64,000 bases of DNA, from positions 123,374 to 187,373 of the forward strand of contig NZ_JACHWP010000003.1 of NCBI RefSeq assembly GCF_014191425.1, read 5' to 3'. This stretch comes from Helcobacillus massiliensis. GTDB taxonomy: Bacteria; Actinomycetota; Actinomycetes; Actinomycetales; Dermabacteraceae. Of this stretch, positions 1 through 8,358 are shown one piece after another; the first letter of the stretch is position 1; each line of letters begins with the position of its first letter. The notes beneath the pieces are model-generated. The model was not told the origin of the DNA and did not search any database. It saw only the letters and a list, made by a program, of their open reading frames with translations. The position numbers and the translations under genes are program-made.

Positions 1-2
1 CG

Positions 3-1241
3 GGGCCGGCGCTGATGTGCGCGTCGGTGGCGGCGGCCGGATGGTGGCCGCGCATCACCTCGGCGACGATCCTGTTCAGCGCGGTCCTCCTGCTGAGCAT
101 CCGCTTCATCTCGGGCGATGCCCTGGTGGCTCTGCCCACCACGCTGGCGGCGACCCTCGCGGTCAGCGTCTTCGTGTACCTGCAGCTGTTCGCCGGCCGG
201 CAGGTCCTCGGCCTGACGGTCGCCTCGGCCCTGCTCGGCGCCATCATCGTCTCCGAAGCGGCGGGGGTCCTCCTGCACACCTCGCTCGGCTGGGCAGTGA
301 CGATCGTGCTGCCGATCCTCGCCGCGAGCACCCTCGCGACAGCGGGGGTCGCCGGGTACCTGCTGAACCAGTTCCTGGAGAACCGGCAGGCGCTGGCGGC
401 GGAGCGGCGCGAGTCGCTGCGGGTGGTGCAGGAGCGCGACCGGTCGGAGCAGGCGCGCACCGACCTGGAGGAGCGCACCCGGATCGCGCGCGAGCTGCAT
501 GATGTGGTGGCGCATTCGATGTCGGTGATCAGCGTGCAGGCGTCAACAGCGCAGTACCGCCTCCCGGGGGAGATGGCACCGGAGGTGGTGGAGGAGTTCG
601 ACCAGATCGCGGCGACGTCCCGGCAGGCGCTGACGGAGATGCGGTCGCTGCTCGCGATCCTCCGAGCGAATCCGGATCCGGCCGCGGCAGGCGCCGCGGG
701 CGCCGGTGCTGTGGGAACAGCCGCACCCGGTGCGGCCGGTGATTCCCGCGGGGGATCCGAGACGGGCGGCGGGGGAGCAGGCGCGGTCGACGGGTCCGCT
801 CTCACCGCGCCCCAGCCCGACCTCACGGACCTGCCCCAGGTGATCGACGGCACCCGTCGGGCCGGGGTCAGCGTCACCGAGCACTGGCACGGTGACTGGG
901 AGCAGGCGCCGCTGGAGCTGCCGCCCACCCTGCAGCTCGCGGTGTGCCGCACCGTGCAGGAGGGACTGTCCAACGCGATGCGCCACGCGCCCGGCGCGGC
1001 GGTGGACGTCGACCTGGAGCGGAGCGCGGACGCGGTGACGGTGCGGATCCGGTCCGGGAAGGCGGTCGATGAGAACGCCGTCGCCGCCCCCGGTGCGGGT
1101 CTCGGAATCCGGGGAGTGCGCGAACGCGTCGGCGCTCTCGGCGGGGAGGTCACCGCGGAGCCCACGGAGGACGGCGGCTTCGTCCTCGCCGTGACCGTGC
1201 CGGCGAACGGTCCGACGGCTGGACGCATGCCGAGCCGGTGA
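3..1241 (+). CDS. sensor histidine kinase, NarL/DesK type (5' truncated by window)
   Basis: Two-component sensor kinase that would autophosphorylate on histidine and pass phosphate to a NarL-type response regulator, not visible here. The frame is open to the window edge, so the ATG at 15 may not be the true start. Counting from that ATG, residues 1-125 hold several hydrophobic membrane segments. They are followed by a short coiled coil and a HisKA_3 dimerisation domain with ELHDVVAHS (phospho-acceptor His162). An Ala/Gly-rich linker at about residues 219-265 precedes the HATPase domain, which shows the N-box (EGLSNAMRHAP) and G-box (GAGLGIRGVRERVGALGG). The next gene is an aldolase, so any partner regulator must lie upstream. 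The stimulus cannot be inferred. Confidence 0.88.
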   Translation, partial: GPALMCASVAAAGWWPRITSATILFSAVLLLSIRFISGDALVALPTTLAATLAVSVFVYLQLFAGRQVLGLTVASALLGAIIVSEAAGVLLHTSLGWAVTIVLPILAASTLATAGVAGYLLNQFLENRQALAAERRESLRVVQERDRSEQARTDLEERTRIARELHDVVAHSMSVISVQASTAQYRLPGEMAPEVVEEFDQIAATSRQALTEMRSLLAILRANPDPAAAGAAGAGAVGTAAPGAAGDSRGGSETGGGGAGAVDGSALTAPQPDLTDLPQVIDGTRRAGVSVTEHWHGDWEQAPLELPPTLQLAVCRTVQEGLSNAMRHAPGAAVDVDLERSADAVTVRIRSGKAVDENAVAAPGAGLGIRGVRERVGALGGEVTAEPTEDGGFVLAVTVPANGPTAGRMPSR

Positions 1242-1340
1242 CCGGTGCCGCAGCGGGGGACTTCCGCCCTGCTGGACGGCCAGGTGCCCTGTGGGAGGAT
1301 GGAAGCGTTCTGTTCGACAGCCCCATGAAGGAGATCAGGG

Positions 1341-2372
1341 ATGGCCATCGCAACCCCAGAGAAGTACGCCGAGATGATCGACCGCGCGAAGAAGGGCAAG
1401 TTCGCCTACCCCGCGATCAACGTGTCCTCCTCGCAGACCGCGACCGCCGCCATCCGCGGCTTCGCAGAGGCGGAGTCCGACGGCATCCTCCAGGTGTCGT
1501 TCGGCGGCGCTGAGTACTTCTCCGGCTCCACCGTCAAGGACCGCGTCAAGGGCTCCCTCGCGTTCGCCGAGTACGTCCACGTGATCGCTGACAGCTACGA
1601 CGTCACCGTTGCACTGCACACCGACCACTGCCCGAAGGACATCCTCCCCACCTGGGTGGACCCGCTGATCGACTGGGACCTCGAGAACCGGGTGAAGAAG
1701 GGCCTGAACCCCCTCTTCCAGTCGCACATGTGGGACGGCTCCGCTGTGCCGGTCGAGGAGAACCTCGAGATCGCCAAGCGCCTGCTGGAGAAGTCGCAGG
1801 AGGCGAAGAAGATCCTCGAGATCGAGGTCGGCGTTGTGGGCGGCGAGGAGGACGGCATCGCCGCGGACACCTCTGACAAGACCAAGCTGTTCTCCACCGT
1901 TGAGGACGGCATGGCGATCGTGGAGGCCCTCGGGCTCGGCGAGAACGGCCGCTACCTCACCGCCCTCACCTTCGGCAACGTGCACGGCGTGTACAAGCCG
2001 GGAGGCGTGAAGCTCACCCCGTCGATCCTCAAGGAGATCCAGGACGCTGTGGGCGAGAAGTACGGCAAGGACGCGCCGTTCGACCTCGTGATGCACGGCG
2101 GCTCCGGCTCCTCCCACGAGGACATCATGGAGGCCGTGGACAACGGCGTCATCAAGATGAACGTCGACACCGACACCCAGTACGCCTTCACCCGTCCCGT
2201 CGCCGAGCACATGCTCCGCAACTACGACGGTGTCCTCAAGGTGGACGGCCAGGTCGGCAACAAGAAGATGTACGACCCGCGCGCCTGGGGCAAGGCCGCT
2301 GAGGCCGGCATGGCCGCCCGCGTGGTCGAGGCGGCGGAGAACCTCCGCTCCGCCGGCACCAAGATGAAGTGA
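1341..2372 (+). CDS. fba: class II fructose-bisphosphate aldolase
   Basis: Glycolytic/gluconeogenic enzyme, zinc-dependent, that cleaves fructose-1,6-bisphosphate to glyceraldehyde-3-phosphate and DHAP in the cytoplasm. The 343-residue length fits the class II FbaA-type family. Visible motifs are the N-terminal YAEMIDRAKKGKFAYPAINV, the metal site ALHTDHCPKD (His93, His96), the EIEVGVVGGEEDG loop and the C-terminal VMHGGSGSS and NVDTDTQYAF segments. An AAGGAG Shine-Dalgarno at 1328-1333 sits 7 nt before the ATG and fixes the start. It appears monocistronic, followed by two hairpins. Confidence 0.97.
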   Translation: MAIATPEKYAEMIDRAKKGKFAYPAINVSSSQTATAAIRGFAEAESDGILQVSFGGAEYFSGSTVKDRVKGSLAFAEYVHVIADSYDVTVALHTDHCPKDILPTWVDPLIDWDLENRVKKGLNPLFQSHMWDGSAVPVEENLEIAKRLLEKSQEAKKILEIEVGVVGGEEDGIAADTSDKTKLFSTVEDGMAIVEALGLGENGRYLTALTFGNVHGVYKPGGVKLTPSILKEIQDAVGEKYGKDAPFDLVMHGGSGSSHEDIMEAVDNGVIKMNVDTDTQYAFTRPVAEHMLRNYDGVLKVDGQVGNKKMYDPRAWGKAAEAGMAARVVEAAENLRSAGTKMK

Positions 2373-2434
2373 TGCGGCCCGGGACCGCCACGGTCCCGCA
2401 CTGCCGAATCGACGCGGGTCCAGCCCGCTGACGT

Positions 2435-2471
2435 GAACGACCGTCCCCGCAGACCCGGGGGGCGGTCGTTC
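2435..2471 (+). terminator. hairpin terminator after fba
   Basis: A GC-rich stem with arms GAACGACCG (2435-2443) and CGGTCGTTC (2463-2471), extended inward by C/G pairs. It lies 63 bases after the fba stop. A smaller hairpin (GGGACCG/CGGTCCC, 2381-2397) precedes it. There is no U-tract, as is usual in high-GC actinobacteria. Confidence 0.65.
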
Positions 2472-2477
2472 GCTGTG

Positions 2478-2483
2478 TACGCT
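2478..2483 (+). promoter_or_regulatory. -10 box of the PTS EIIAB gene
   Basis: TACGCT fits the TANNNT -10 pattern and lies directly after the fba terminator. Transcription from about 2490 would give a leader of about 58 nt carrying the AGGAGG Shine-Dalgarno before the ATG at 2549. No clear -35 is visible. Confidence 0.45.
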
Positions 2484-2548
2484 GAAACCGCTGGCCGGCC
2501 TCGGCCCGCACGAGCCCCGGGCATTCGCCCGCACACCAGGAGGAGCGC

Positions 2549-3388
2549 ATGACCGATCTCGCCGACCTGATCCCCGCCGGAGCGGTTCGTATCCGAGCCG
2601 AGGTCGCCGACTGGCGCAGCGCCGTCGTCGCGGCGGGTGCCCTGTTGGAGGAGGCAGGGGTTGCGGACTCCGCCTACACCGACGCGATGGTCGCGAGCGT
2701 GGAGGAGCACGGCCCGTACATCGTGATCGCCCCCGGGTTCGCGCTGCCGCATGCGCGCCCGTCGGACTCCGTGACCCGCACGGGGATGTCGGTGCTGCGG
2801 CTCGCCCACCCGGTCGAGTTCGGGCACGAGAGCAACGACCCGGTGGAGATGGTGGTGGCGCTCGCCGCTGCGGACTCCGACCAGCATCAGCAGGCGCTCG
2901 CGCAGCTCGCCGGCGTGCTCGCGGATGCGGAGCAGCGGCGGCGCCTGTTCGCGGCCCGCAGTGAGCAGTCGGTCCGACGGGTGCTGCGCACCCGCGATGC
3001 CGGGGCGGCGCCCGCCGGGCCGCCGCCCGCGACGGACCCGCCTTCTCGTGGTGATGATGAGGGGCCGACGGGTGCCGACCGCGCCGCCGGCACCGGCACT
3101 GAGACGCACCTGGCGCTGACCGTGTGCGGCAACGGACTGGGCACCAGTCTGTTCCTGAAGAACACGCTCGAGCAGGTGCTGGAGGACTGGGGCTGGACCC
3201 GCTACGTGAATGCGGAGGCGACGGACACGATCTCCGCGAAGGGCCGTGCGAAGGAGGCGGCGTTCATCCTCACCTCCGGCGAGATCGCGAAGACCCTCGG
3301 CGATGTGGGGGTGCCGATGGAAGTGATCGGCGACTTCACCTCGAAGCAGGAGATCGACCAGGCGCTGCGCCGCATCTACGACGTCTGA
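2549..3388 (+). CDS. PTS EIIA-EIIB fusion, ascorbate/SgaAB type
   Basis: Phosphotransferase-system component relaying phosphate from HPr to the EIIC permease, most likely UlaA-like at 4181. Residues 1-145 form an EIIA domain of the fructose/mannitol/ascorbate class with the phospho-histidine motif GFALPHARP (His68). An Ala/Pro-rich linker (about 150-185) follows. Residues 187-279 are an EIIB domain with the phospho-cysteine loop VCGNGLGTS (Cys193). An AGGAGGAG Shine-Dalgarno precedes the ATG. Fusion of A and B on one chain is a variation on separate UlaB and UlaC. Its stop codon directly abuts the stop of the opposing amidotransferase gene. The sugar is unproven; ascorbate is assigned by family. 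Confidence 0.85.
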   Translation: MTDLADLIPAGAVRIRAEVADWRSAVVAAGALLEEAGVADSAYTDAMVASVEEHGPYIVIAPGFALPHARPSDSVTRTGMSVLRLAHPVEFGHESNDPVEMVVALAAADSDQHQQALAQLAGVLADAEQRRRLFAARSEQSVRRVLRTRDAGAAPAGPPPATDPPSRGDDEGPTGADRAAGTGTETHLALTVCGNGLGTSLFLKNTLEQVLEDWGWTRYVNAEATDTISAKGRAKEAAFILTSGEIAKTLGDVGVPMEVIGDFTSKQEIDQALRRIYDV

Positions 3389-4129
3389 TCAGTCCCGCGC
3401 GAACAGTTCCACGAACGCCCGCAGCAGACGGTTCGCCTCCGGGGTGCGCGCCTGCGCCACCCGGCCCAGCAGCTCGTCCATCTCCTCGGGCGCGAAGTAT
3501 CCCTCGTGGCGGTAGATGCGGATGCGCTCCGCCAGGCCCTGCTGGTCCAGTTCCGGATGGAACTGGGTTGCGTACTGCCGGGTCCCCACGCGGAACATCT
3601 GAACCGGTGCGGCCTCACCGGTGGCGAGCACCACGGCATGCTCCGGCAGGGATGCCACTCCCTCCTTGTGCCCCACGAACGCGGGGAACGTGCCCGGCAG
3701 GTCAGCCTGCCGGATCAGCGGGTCGGCGGCGCCGTCGGCCGTGAGCGTGATCGGCGTGGGGCCCACCTCCTCCCCGTATTCGGTGCTCAGCACCGCGCCC
3801 TGGTGGACGCCGAGCGTGCCCACGCCGTAGCAGGCGCCGAAGAAGGGGATGTCGCGGTCGATGACCTGGTCCAGCAGCGCCGACAGCTCCGCCTCCGCCG
3901 CGACCTGCTCCGCAGACTTCGCATGGGGCGGATCTGAGGTGGTGTAGGGCGAGCCGCCCACGATGATGCCGGAGATGTCGTCGAGGTCGATGTCGGAGGG
4001 GAAGGGCCCTGCTTCGAGGCGGACACGGCGCAGCTGAGACGGCTGCAGGCCCGAGAACCGCAGGATCGCCTCGTACTCGGGGTCGGCGGCGGCGTCGGCT
4101 CGGGTGGCGATCACAATGAACGGCTTCAT
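3389..4129 (-). CDS. class I glutamine amidotransferase-like protein (GMP-synthase GATase-like)
   Basis: 246-residue stand-alone class I glutamine amidotransferase domain. The triad is visible: nucleophile Cys100 in FFGACYGVGTLG, and His191 and Glu193 in QFHPELD. Such free-standing relatives of the GuaA N-terminal domain have diverse or unknown acceptors, so no pathway is assigned. The ATG at 4129 is preferred because a TACGAT -10 box lies 7 nt upstream on the same strand, which predicts a leaderless transcript. The gene is inserted in opposite orientation between the two PTS genes. Confidence 0.85.
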   Translation of the reverse strand: MKPFIVIATRADAAADPEYEAILRFSGLQPSQLRRVRLEAGPFPSDIDLDDISGIIVGGSPYTTSDPPHAKSAEQVAAEAELSALLDQVIDRDIPFFGACYGVGTLGVHQGAVLSTEYGEEVGPTPITLTADGAADPLIRQADLPGTFPAFVGHKEGVASLPEHAVVLATGEAAPVQMFRVGTRQYATQFHPELDQQGLAERIRIYRHEGYFAPEEMDELLGRVAQARTPEANRLLRAFVELFARD

Positions 4130-4136
4130 GGCGGGA

Positions 4137-4142
4137 ATCGTA
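4137..4142 (-). promoter_or_regulatory. leaderless -10 box (TACGAT) for amidotransferase gene
   Basis: On the minus strand TACGAT ends 7 nt before the ATG at 4129. It is divergent from the EIIC promoter at 4169-4174, and the two start codons are only 51 bp apart. Confidence 0.55.
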
Positions 4143-4168
4143 GCGGCCGACGGGGTCTCCCCGCCCGG

Positions 4169-4174
4169 TAGTCT
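4169..4174 (+). promoter_or_regulatory. leaderless -10 box (TAGTCT) for EIIC gene
   Basis: TAGTCT is followed by 6 nt (GACGTC) and the ATG at 4181. No Shine-Dalgarno is present, so a leaderless mRNA is predicted. Confidence 0.6.
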
Positions 4175-4180
4175 GACGTC

Positions 4181-5803
4181 ATGGACATCCTGGTCAGCAT
4201 CGCCGCGTTCATCGTCAACGAGATCCTTGCGGTCCCCGCCTTCCTCATCGGCCTGATCACCGCAGTCGGCCTGCTCGCGCTGCGGCGCTCCACCGGCCAG
4301 GTGATCGGGGGCGCCGTCAAAGCCACCCTCGGGTTCCTCCTCATCGGCGCCGGCGCCGGCCTCGTCGTCGCTTCGCTCGCGCCGCTGGGCACCATGATCG
4401 AGGACGCGCTCGGCGCGCAGGGTGTGGTGCCCACGAATGAGGCGATCGTCGGCATCGCCCAGCAGGACTTCGGCGCGCAGGTGTCGTGGCTGATGATCGC
4501 CGGGTTCCTCGTCGCGATCCTGCTGGCGCGCATCACTCCGCTGCGGTACGTGTTCCTCACCGGGCACCACCTGCTGTTCATGGCCACCCTGCTGACGATC
4601 GTGCTGGCGTCCGCGGGGATGCCGTCCGTGCTGGTGGTGCTGATCGGCGCCGTTCTGCTCGGCATCATCATGGTCGCGACCCCCGCACTCGGGCACGTCT
4701 GGACCCGCAAGGTCACCGGGAACGATGCGATCGCGATCGGCCACTTCGGCACCGCCGGGTACATCGCCGCGGGCGCTGTGGGCCGCCTCGTGGACCCGAA
4801 GGGCCGCTCCCGCTCCACCGAGGACATCAGGGTGCCGGAGTCGCTGCGGTTCCTGCGCGACTCGATGGTCGCGACCGCGCTGTCGATGGTGATCATGTAC
4901 GTGATCGTGGCGCTGGTGGCGCTGGCCCGGGTCGGCCAGGAGAAGGCGTTCGCGGCGTTCGCCGCCGGGCCGGGGGAGGCGGGCGCATCAAGCGTCGGCA
5001 ACTTCATCATGCTGGCGGTGACGCAGGGCCTCCAGTTCGGCATCGCCGTGGCGGTGATCCTGTTCGGTGTGCGCACCATCCTCGGTGAGCTCGTGCCCGC
5101 GTTCCAGGGCATTGCGAAGAAGGTGGTGCCGGGCGCGATCCCCGCGCTGGACTGCCCGATCGTGTTCCCGTACGCGCAGAACGCCGTGCTGATCGGATTC
5201 CTGTCCTCGTTCACCGGCGGTCTGATCGGCCTGCTGCTGCTCGGCACCGTGTTCGGGCCGGCGTTCGGCCTCGCGCTGATCCTGCCGGGCCTGGTGCCGC
5301 ACTTCTTCACCGGCGGCGCAGCGGGCGTGTTCGGCAACGCGACCGGTGGCCGGCGCGGAGCCATCGTCGGCGCGTTCGTCAACGGCCTGCTGGTGACGTT
5401 CCTGCCCGCCCTGCTGATGGGGGTGCTCGGCTCGTTCGGTTCCGCGAACACCACGTTCGGCGACACGGACTTCGCCGTGGTCGGCATCCTGCTCGGGTGG
5501 GGAGCGTCGGCGGGCACCGTGCTCGGCGCGGTCCTGCTGCTCGTGTTCGGCGCCCTCCTGCTCGGGGCGGCGATCCTGGTGCAGCGCCGCCTCGTGGACG
5601 GCCACTGGGATCCGGCGCCCGCCCGCCGCACCGTCACCGCGGGGACCCCGGGTGTTGACGGATCCGCTGGCGCCGCGGGCGCTGCAGGGGCCGACGGAGC
5701 CACCGCCCCCACCGGTTCCGCTGCCGCAGTCTCGGCCGTCAGCGGCCGCTACCCGAAGATCCAGCCGCCCGCCGGCGCCCCGACCCCTCCGGCCGCGCTC
5801 TGA
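4181..5803 (+). CDS. ulaA: PTS ascorbate-type EIIC permease (UlaA/SgaT family)
   Basis: Integral membrane permease of the ascorbate PTS family, expected to import and phosphorylate its substrate with the EIIAB protein at 2549. The first 470 residues hold about ten to eleven hydrophobic helices and family-typical segments such as LTGHHLLFMATLL, the DCPIVFPYAQNAVLIGF loop and PHFFTGGAAGVFGN. The protein (540 aa) is longer than typical UlaA (about 465 aa) because of an Ala/Pro/Gly-rich, probably disordered tail of about 65 residues. A separate promoter and the intervening opposing gene mean it is not co-transcribed with EIIAB. Substrate is inferred from family only. Confidence 0.88.
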   Translation: MDILVSIAAFIVNEILAVPAFLIGLITAVGLLALRRSTGQVIGGAVKATLGFLLIGAGAGLVVASLAPLGTMIEDALGAQGVVPTNEAIVGIAQQDFGAQVSWLMIAGFLVAILLARITPLRYVFLTGHHLLFMATLLTIVLASAGMPSVLVVLIGAVLLGIIMVATPALGHVWTRKVTGNDAIAIGHFGTAGYIAAGAVGRLVDPKGRSRSTEDIRVPESLRFLRDSMVATALSMVIMYVIVALVALARVGQEKAFAAFAAGPGEAGASSVGNFIMLAVTQGLQFGIAVAVILFGVRTILGELVPAFQGIAKKVVPGAIPALDCPIVFPYAQNAVLIGFLSSFTGGLIGLLLLGTVFGPAFGLALILPGLVPHFFTGGAAGVFGNATGGRRGAIVGAFVNGLLVTFLPALLMGVLGSFGSANTTFGDTDFAVVGILLGWGASAGTVLGAVLLLVFGALLLGAAILVQRRLVDGHWDPAPARRTVTAGTPGVDGSAGAAGAAGADGATAPTGSAAAVSAVSGRYPKIQPPAGAPTPPAAL

Positions 5804-5911
5804 CCCTGCCGCCTGCTCACCGACTACTCCGGCTCCGCTCTGGCCCGGCCGTCTGCTCCCTGACCCGCCCCGCCGGGACGGGCATGGGCGCCTAGCGGCA
5901 GGGCAGCCGCT

Positions 5912-5934
5912 CTATCGCAACAGCCAGCCGATAG
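5912..5934 (-). terminator. possible terminator of ugd
   Basis: Arms CTATCG (5912-5917) and CGATAG (5929-5934) flank an 11-nt loop, with outer GGGC/GCCC pairing. It lies just beyond the ugd stop at 5951. The remainder of 5804-5950 shows no gene. Confidence 0.4.
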
Positions 5935-5950
5935 ACGCCCGTGCCTGCTC

Positions 5951-7492
5951 TCAGGCGCCTGCGGCCGCGCCGACGCTGGTGACCGTGCCGGTGTCTGCGG
6001 CCGCGCCGGCGCTCGCGTGCGCGGCGGTGGGCTGGGGGACATTCGCGTGCGCAGTGGCGGGCCGGGCGGCAACGGGCTGCGCGACGCGCTTCTTCTGAGA
6101 TCGGCATCCGTCGGCCATCCACGACGGCTGCTGCACCGGGAAGCTGTGCTGGGGCGACATGCGGCCGAGAGCGTGGAACACCCAGCCGGCGGCGCGCCAC
6201 GCGGCCGGATCGAGGACGTTGCGGGCGTCGATGATGGACGCGCCCGGGTGCACGAGCCGCATCGTCACCGTCGGCGACAGTTCCCTGAAGCGCGCCCACT
6301 CGGTGCCGAGGATGACCAGTTCCGCATCGATCATCGCCTCCTCACAGTTCTCCACATACGTGAGCTCCGGGAAGCGCCTGCGGGCATTGGGGATCGCCTG
6401 CGGGTCCGTCACCGTCACCTTCGCGCCCTCCCGATGCAGCATGTGGGCCACGTCGAGAGCGGGGGAGTCGCGGGTGTCGTCACTGTTCGGCTTGAACGCG
6501 GCGCCGAGCACGGTGACGCGCTTACCGGCGAGATCCCCCTGCAGTTCGAGGCGGGCGAGGTTGAGGACGCGCTCACGCCGGCGGATGTTGATCGCGTCGA
6601 TCTCGCGGAGGAAACCGACCGCCTCACCGACGTTCAGCTCCTCCGCGCGGGCCATGAACGCCCGGATGTCCTTCGGGAGGCAGCCGCCGCCGAAGCCGAG
6701 ACCGGCGCGCAGGAACTTCGACCCGATGCGCTCATCCGCCCCGATCGCCTCCGCCACCTGGGTGACGTCACCGCCGGTGGCTTCGCACACCTCGGCGATC
6801 GCGTTGATGAAGGAGATCTTCGTGGCGAGGAACGCGTTGGCGCTGACCTTCACCAGTTCGGAGGTCTCCAGGCCGTAGACGAAGCGGGGCACACCGGTGT
6901 CGATGATGGCCCGGTACACCTCGTCGAGGATCGCGACTTCGGGTGCGGTCTCGTCGTCGGCGGCGACGCCGTACACGAGGCGGTCCGGGGTGAGGGTGTC
7001 CTGGACGGCGAAGCCTTCGCGGAGGAACTCGGGGTTCCACATGAGGTCAGCATGGTCGGCCACCTGGTCGCGCAGCTTGCGGGCAGTGCCGACGGGAACG
7101 GTCGACTTCCCGACGATCAGCGGGCGGGACCCGTCGCCCCCGCCGGAGGCACCGGCGGCAGCGAGGGCGCCGGTCAGGGAGGCCAGCGCCGACTGGATGT
7201 AGGACAGGTCCGCGCTGTTCGAATCCGGCTTCTGCGGTGTGCCGAGCGCGAGGAAGTGCACCCGGCAGTCGGTGAGGTCCGCCCAGTCGGTGGTGAAGCG
7301 CAGTGTGCCGCTGCTGATCCCGTCGGACAGCAGCTCATCGAATCCCGGTTCGAAGAAGGGGGAGCGGCCCTCGTTGAGAGCGGCGACTCGGTCGGCATCG
7401 ATGTCGATGCCGACCACGTCATGCCCCAGCTTCGCCATCGACGCGGCATGAACCGCACCGAGGTAGCCGACTCCGATCACTGACATCTTCAT
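5951..7492 (-). CDS. ugd: UDP-glucose 6-dehydrogenase
   Basis: Oxidises UDP-glucose twice with NAD+ to UDP-glucuronate, a precursor of acidic cell-surface polysaccharides. The N-terminal Rossmann domain begins MKMSVIGVGYLGAVHAASM. The substrate domain has the catalytic Cys271 in GFGGGCLPKD, and the C-terminal UDP-binding domain contains LGAAFKPNSDDTRDSPALDV. The family normally ends near residue 440; here about 70 further Ala/Pro/His-rich residues follow and look disordered. An AAGGAG Shine-Dalgarno 7-8 nt before the ATG supports the start. The neighbouring EIIC gene, which faces it, also carries a low-complexity C-terminal tail. Confidence 0.95.
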   Translation of the reverse strand: MKMSVIGVGYLGAVHAASMAKLGHDVVGIDIDADRVAALNEGRSPFFEPGFDELLSDGISSGTLRFTTDWADLTDCRVHFLALGTPQKPDSNSADLSYIQSALASLTGALAAAGASGGGDGSRPLIVGKSTVPVGTARKLRDQVADHADLMWNPEFLREGFAVQDTLTPDRLVYGVAADDETAPEVAILDEVYRAIIDTGVPRFVYGLETSELVKVSANAFLATKISFINAIAEVCEATGGDVTQVAEAIGADERIGSKFLRAGLGFGGGCLPKDIRAFMARAEELNVGEAVGFLREIDAINIRRRERVLNLARLELQGDLAGKRVTVLGAAFKPNSDDTRDSPALDVAHMLHREGAKVTVTDPQAIPNARRRFPELTYVENCEEAMIDAELVILGTEWARFRELSPTVTMRLVHPGASIIDARNVLDPAAWRAAGWVFHALGRMSPQHSFPVQQPSWMADGCRSQKKRVAQPVAARPATAHANVPQPTAAHASAGAAADTGTVTSVGAAAGA

Positions 7493-7696
7493 GGACGGGC
7501 TCCTTCCAGGATTCGGTCATCGTGAGGGCCCCGCGGCGCAGCGTCCGGATGGGCCGGTCACGATGCCCACCTTGGTGCGGCCCAGCAACACGATGGGGAA
7601 CACAGGATGATCGACCGGTGAGGGACAGATGAGCGTCCAGGCAACCTCGCCGAGCCTCGGCTGGTGGGCTCGCCTGAGGTCCCGGGCCGTCGCGGC

Positions 7697-7702
7697 TAGA
7701 GT
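7697..7702 (+). promoter_or_regulatory. leaderless -10 box (TAGAGT) for orphan gene at 7709
   Basis: TAGAGT, a 6-nt spacer (GAGGCC) and then the ATG at 7709. The rest of the divergent gap 7493-7696 contains no recognisable gene and presumably holds the ugd promoter. Confidence 0.5.
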
Positions 7703-7708
7703 GAGGCC

Positions 7709-8329
7709 ATGAGGATCACCACCACACCGGAGTTCATCGACGCGATCGGCCGCATCGTCGAGACCGTCCCCGCCGAGGCCCCGACTCGGGATCAGCGCCG
7801 CGTCGCTGCGCTCTCCTACGCTGACGACTTCGCCGCCATCGCCGAGGCCTTCTCCCGCGGTGACGACACCTGGTTCGACGACTTCCGCGCCGCCGCCGAA
7901 ACCCGCGCCCTCGCCGACCCTGATGCTCTGCGGATGATCGGCGACGCCCGAGACCGGGTGGGCGCCCAGCAGGTGGACTCCGCCTTCGCCCAGCTGTTCG
8001 CCGCCGGCACCGGCTCCAGTGCTCTCGACTCCATGGTCCCCGCGCTGCGGGCCTACGACTCCGACCTCACCGCCGAAGCCGTCATGGGCATCGGCGCCGC
8101 GGTCCTCTTCGGACTCGCACCGTGGGAGTACGTGCCGTACCACGACGCATCCGCCAGCTCATTTCTGCGCCGACTCGGCACCGAGCCGTGGCCGATCGAC
8201 GAGCCGTCCGACCGTTACGAGCAGGTCATCGGGGCGCTCGCGATCCTGCTGCGGGTATCGCGACAGGCCGACGGGCCCCTGCGCGACCTGGTGGATGCGC
8301 AGATCGCCGTGGATCAGCTGATGAGGTGA
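7709..8329 (+). CDS. hypothetical protein
   Basis: 206-residue, largely helical, acidic protein with no membrane segment or signal peptide. I recognise no family. It is preferred over the overlapping minus-strand frame because a well-placed -10 box precedes its ATG and its composition resembles a normal soluble protein. It ends 29 bases before mntH, so the mntH operator lies immediately after its stop codon. Function unknown. Confidence 0.6.
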   Translation: MRITTTPEFIDAIGRIVETVPAEAPTRDQRRVAALSYADDFAAIAEAFSRGDDTWFDDFRAAAETRALADPDALRMIGDARDRVGAQQVDSAFAQLFAAGTGSSALDSMVPALRAYDSDLTAEAVMGIGAAVLFGLAPWEYVPYHDASASSFLRRLGTEPWPIDEPSDRYEQVIGALAILLRVSRQADGPLRDLVDAQIAVDQLMR

Positions 8330-8336
8330 TCACCGG

Positions 8337-8356
8337 AAGTTAAGGTAACTTAACTT
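8337..8356 (+). promoter_or_regulatory. candidate MntR operator overlapping the mntH promoter
   Basis: AAGTTAAGGTAACTTAACTT is an imperfect 20-bp palindrome, strikingly A/T-rich for this genome, directly before the mntH ATG (8359). It resembles DtxR/MntR-family operators with TTAAG/CTTAA half sites. It also contains TAACTT (8346-8351), a TANNNT -10 box ending 7 nt before the ATG. A bound repressor would therefore block the promoter of a leaderless mRNA. The regulator gene mntR is downstream at 9597. Confidence 0.65.
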
Positions 8357-8358
8357 TC

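Noticed and set aside
1335..2534. Long minus-strand frame over fba
   Set aside because: Mirror of a clearly conserved aldolase; long antisense frames are expected in high-GC DNA.
7517..8143. Minus-strand frame overlapping the orphan gene at 7709
   Set aside because: No promoter or ribosome site, Arg/Gly-rich product; the plus frame has a well-placed -10 box.
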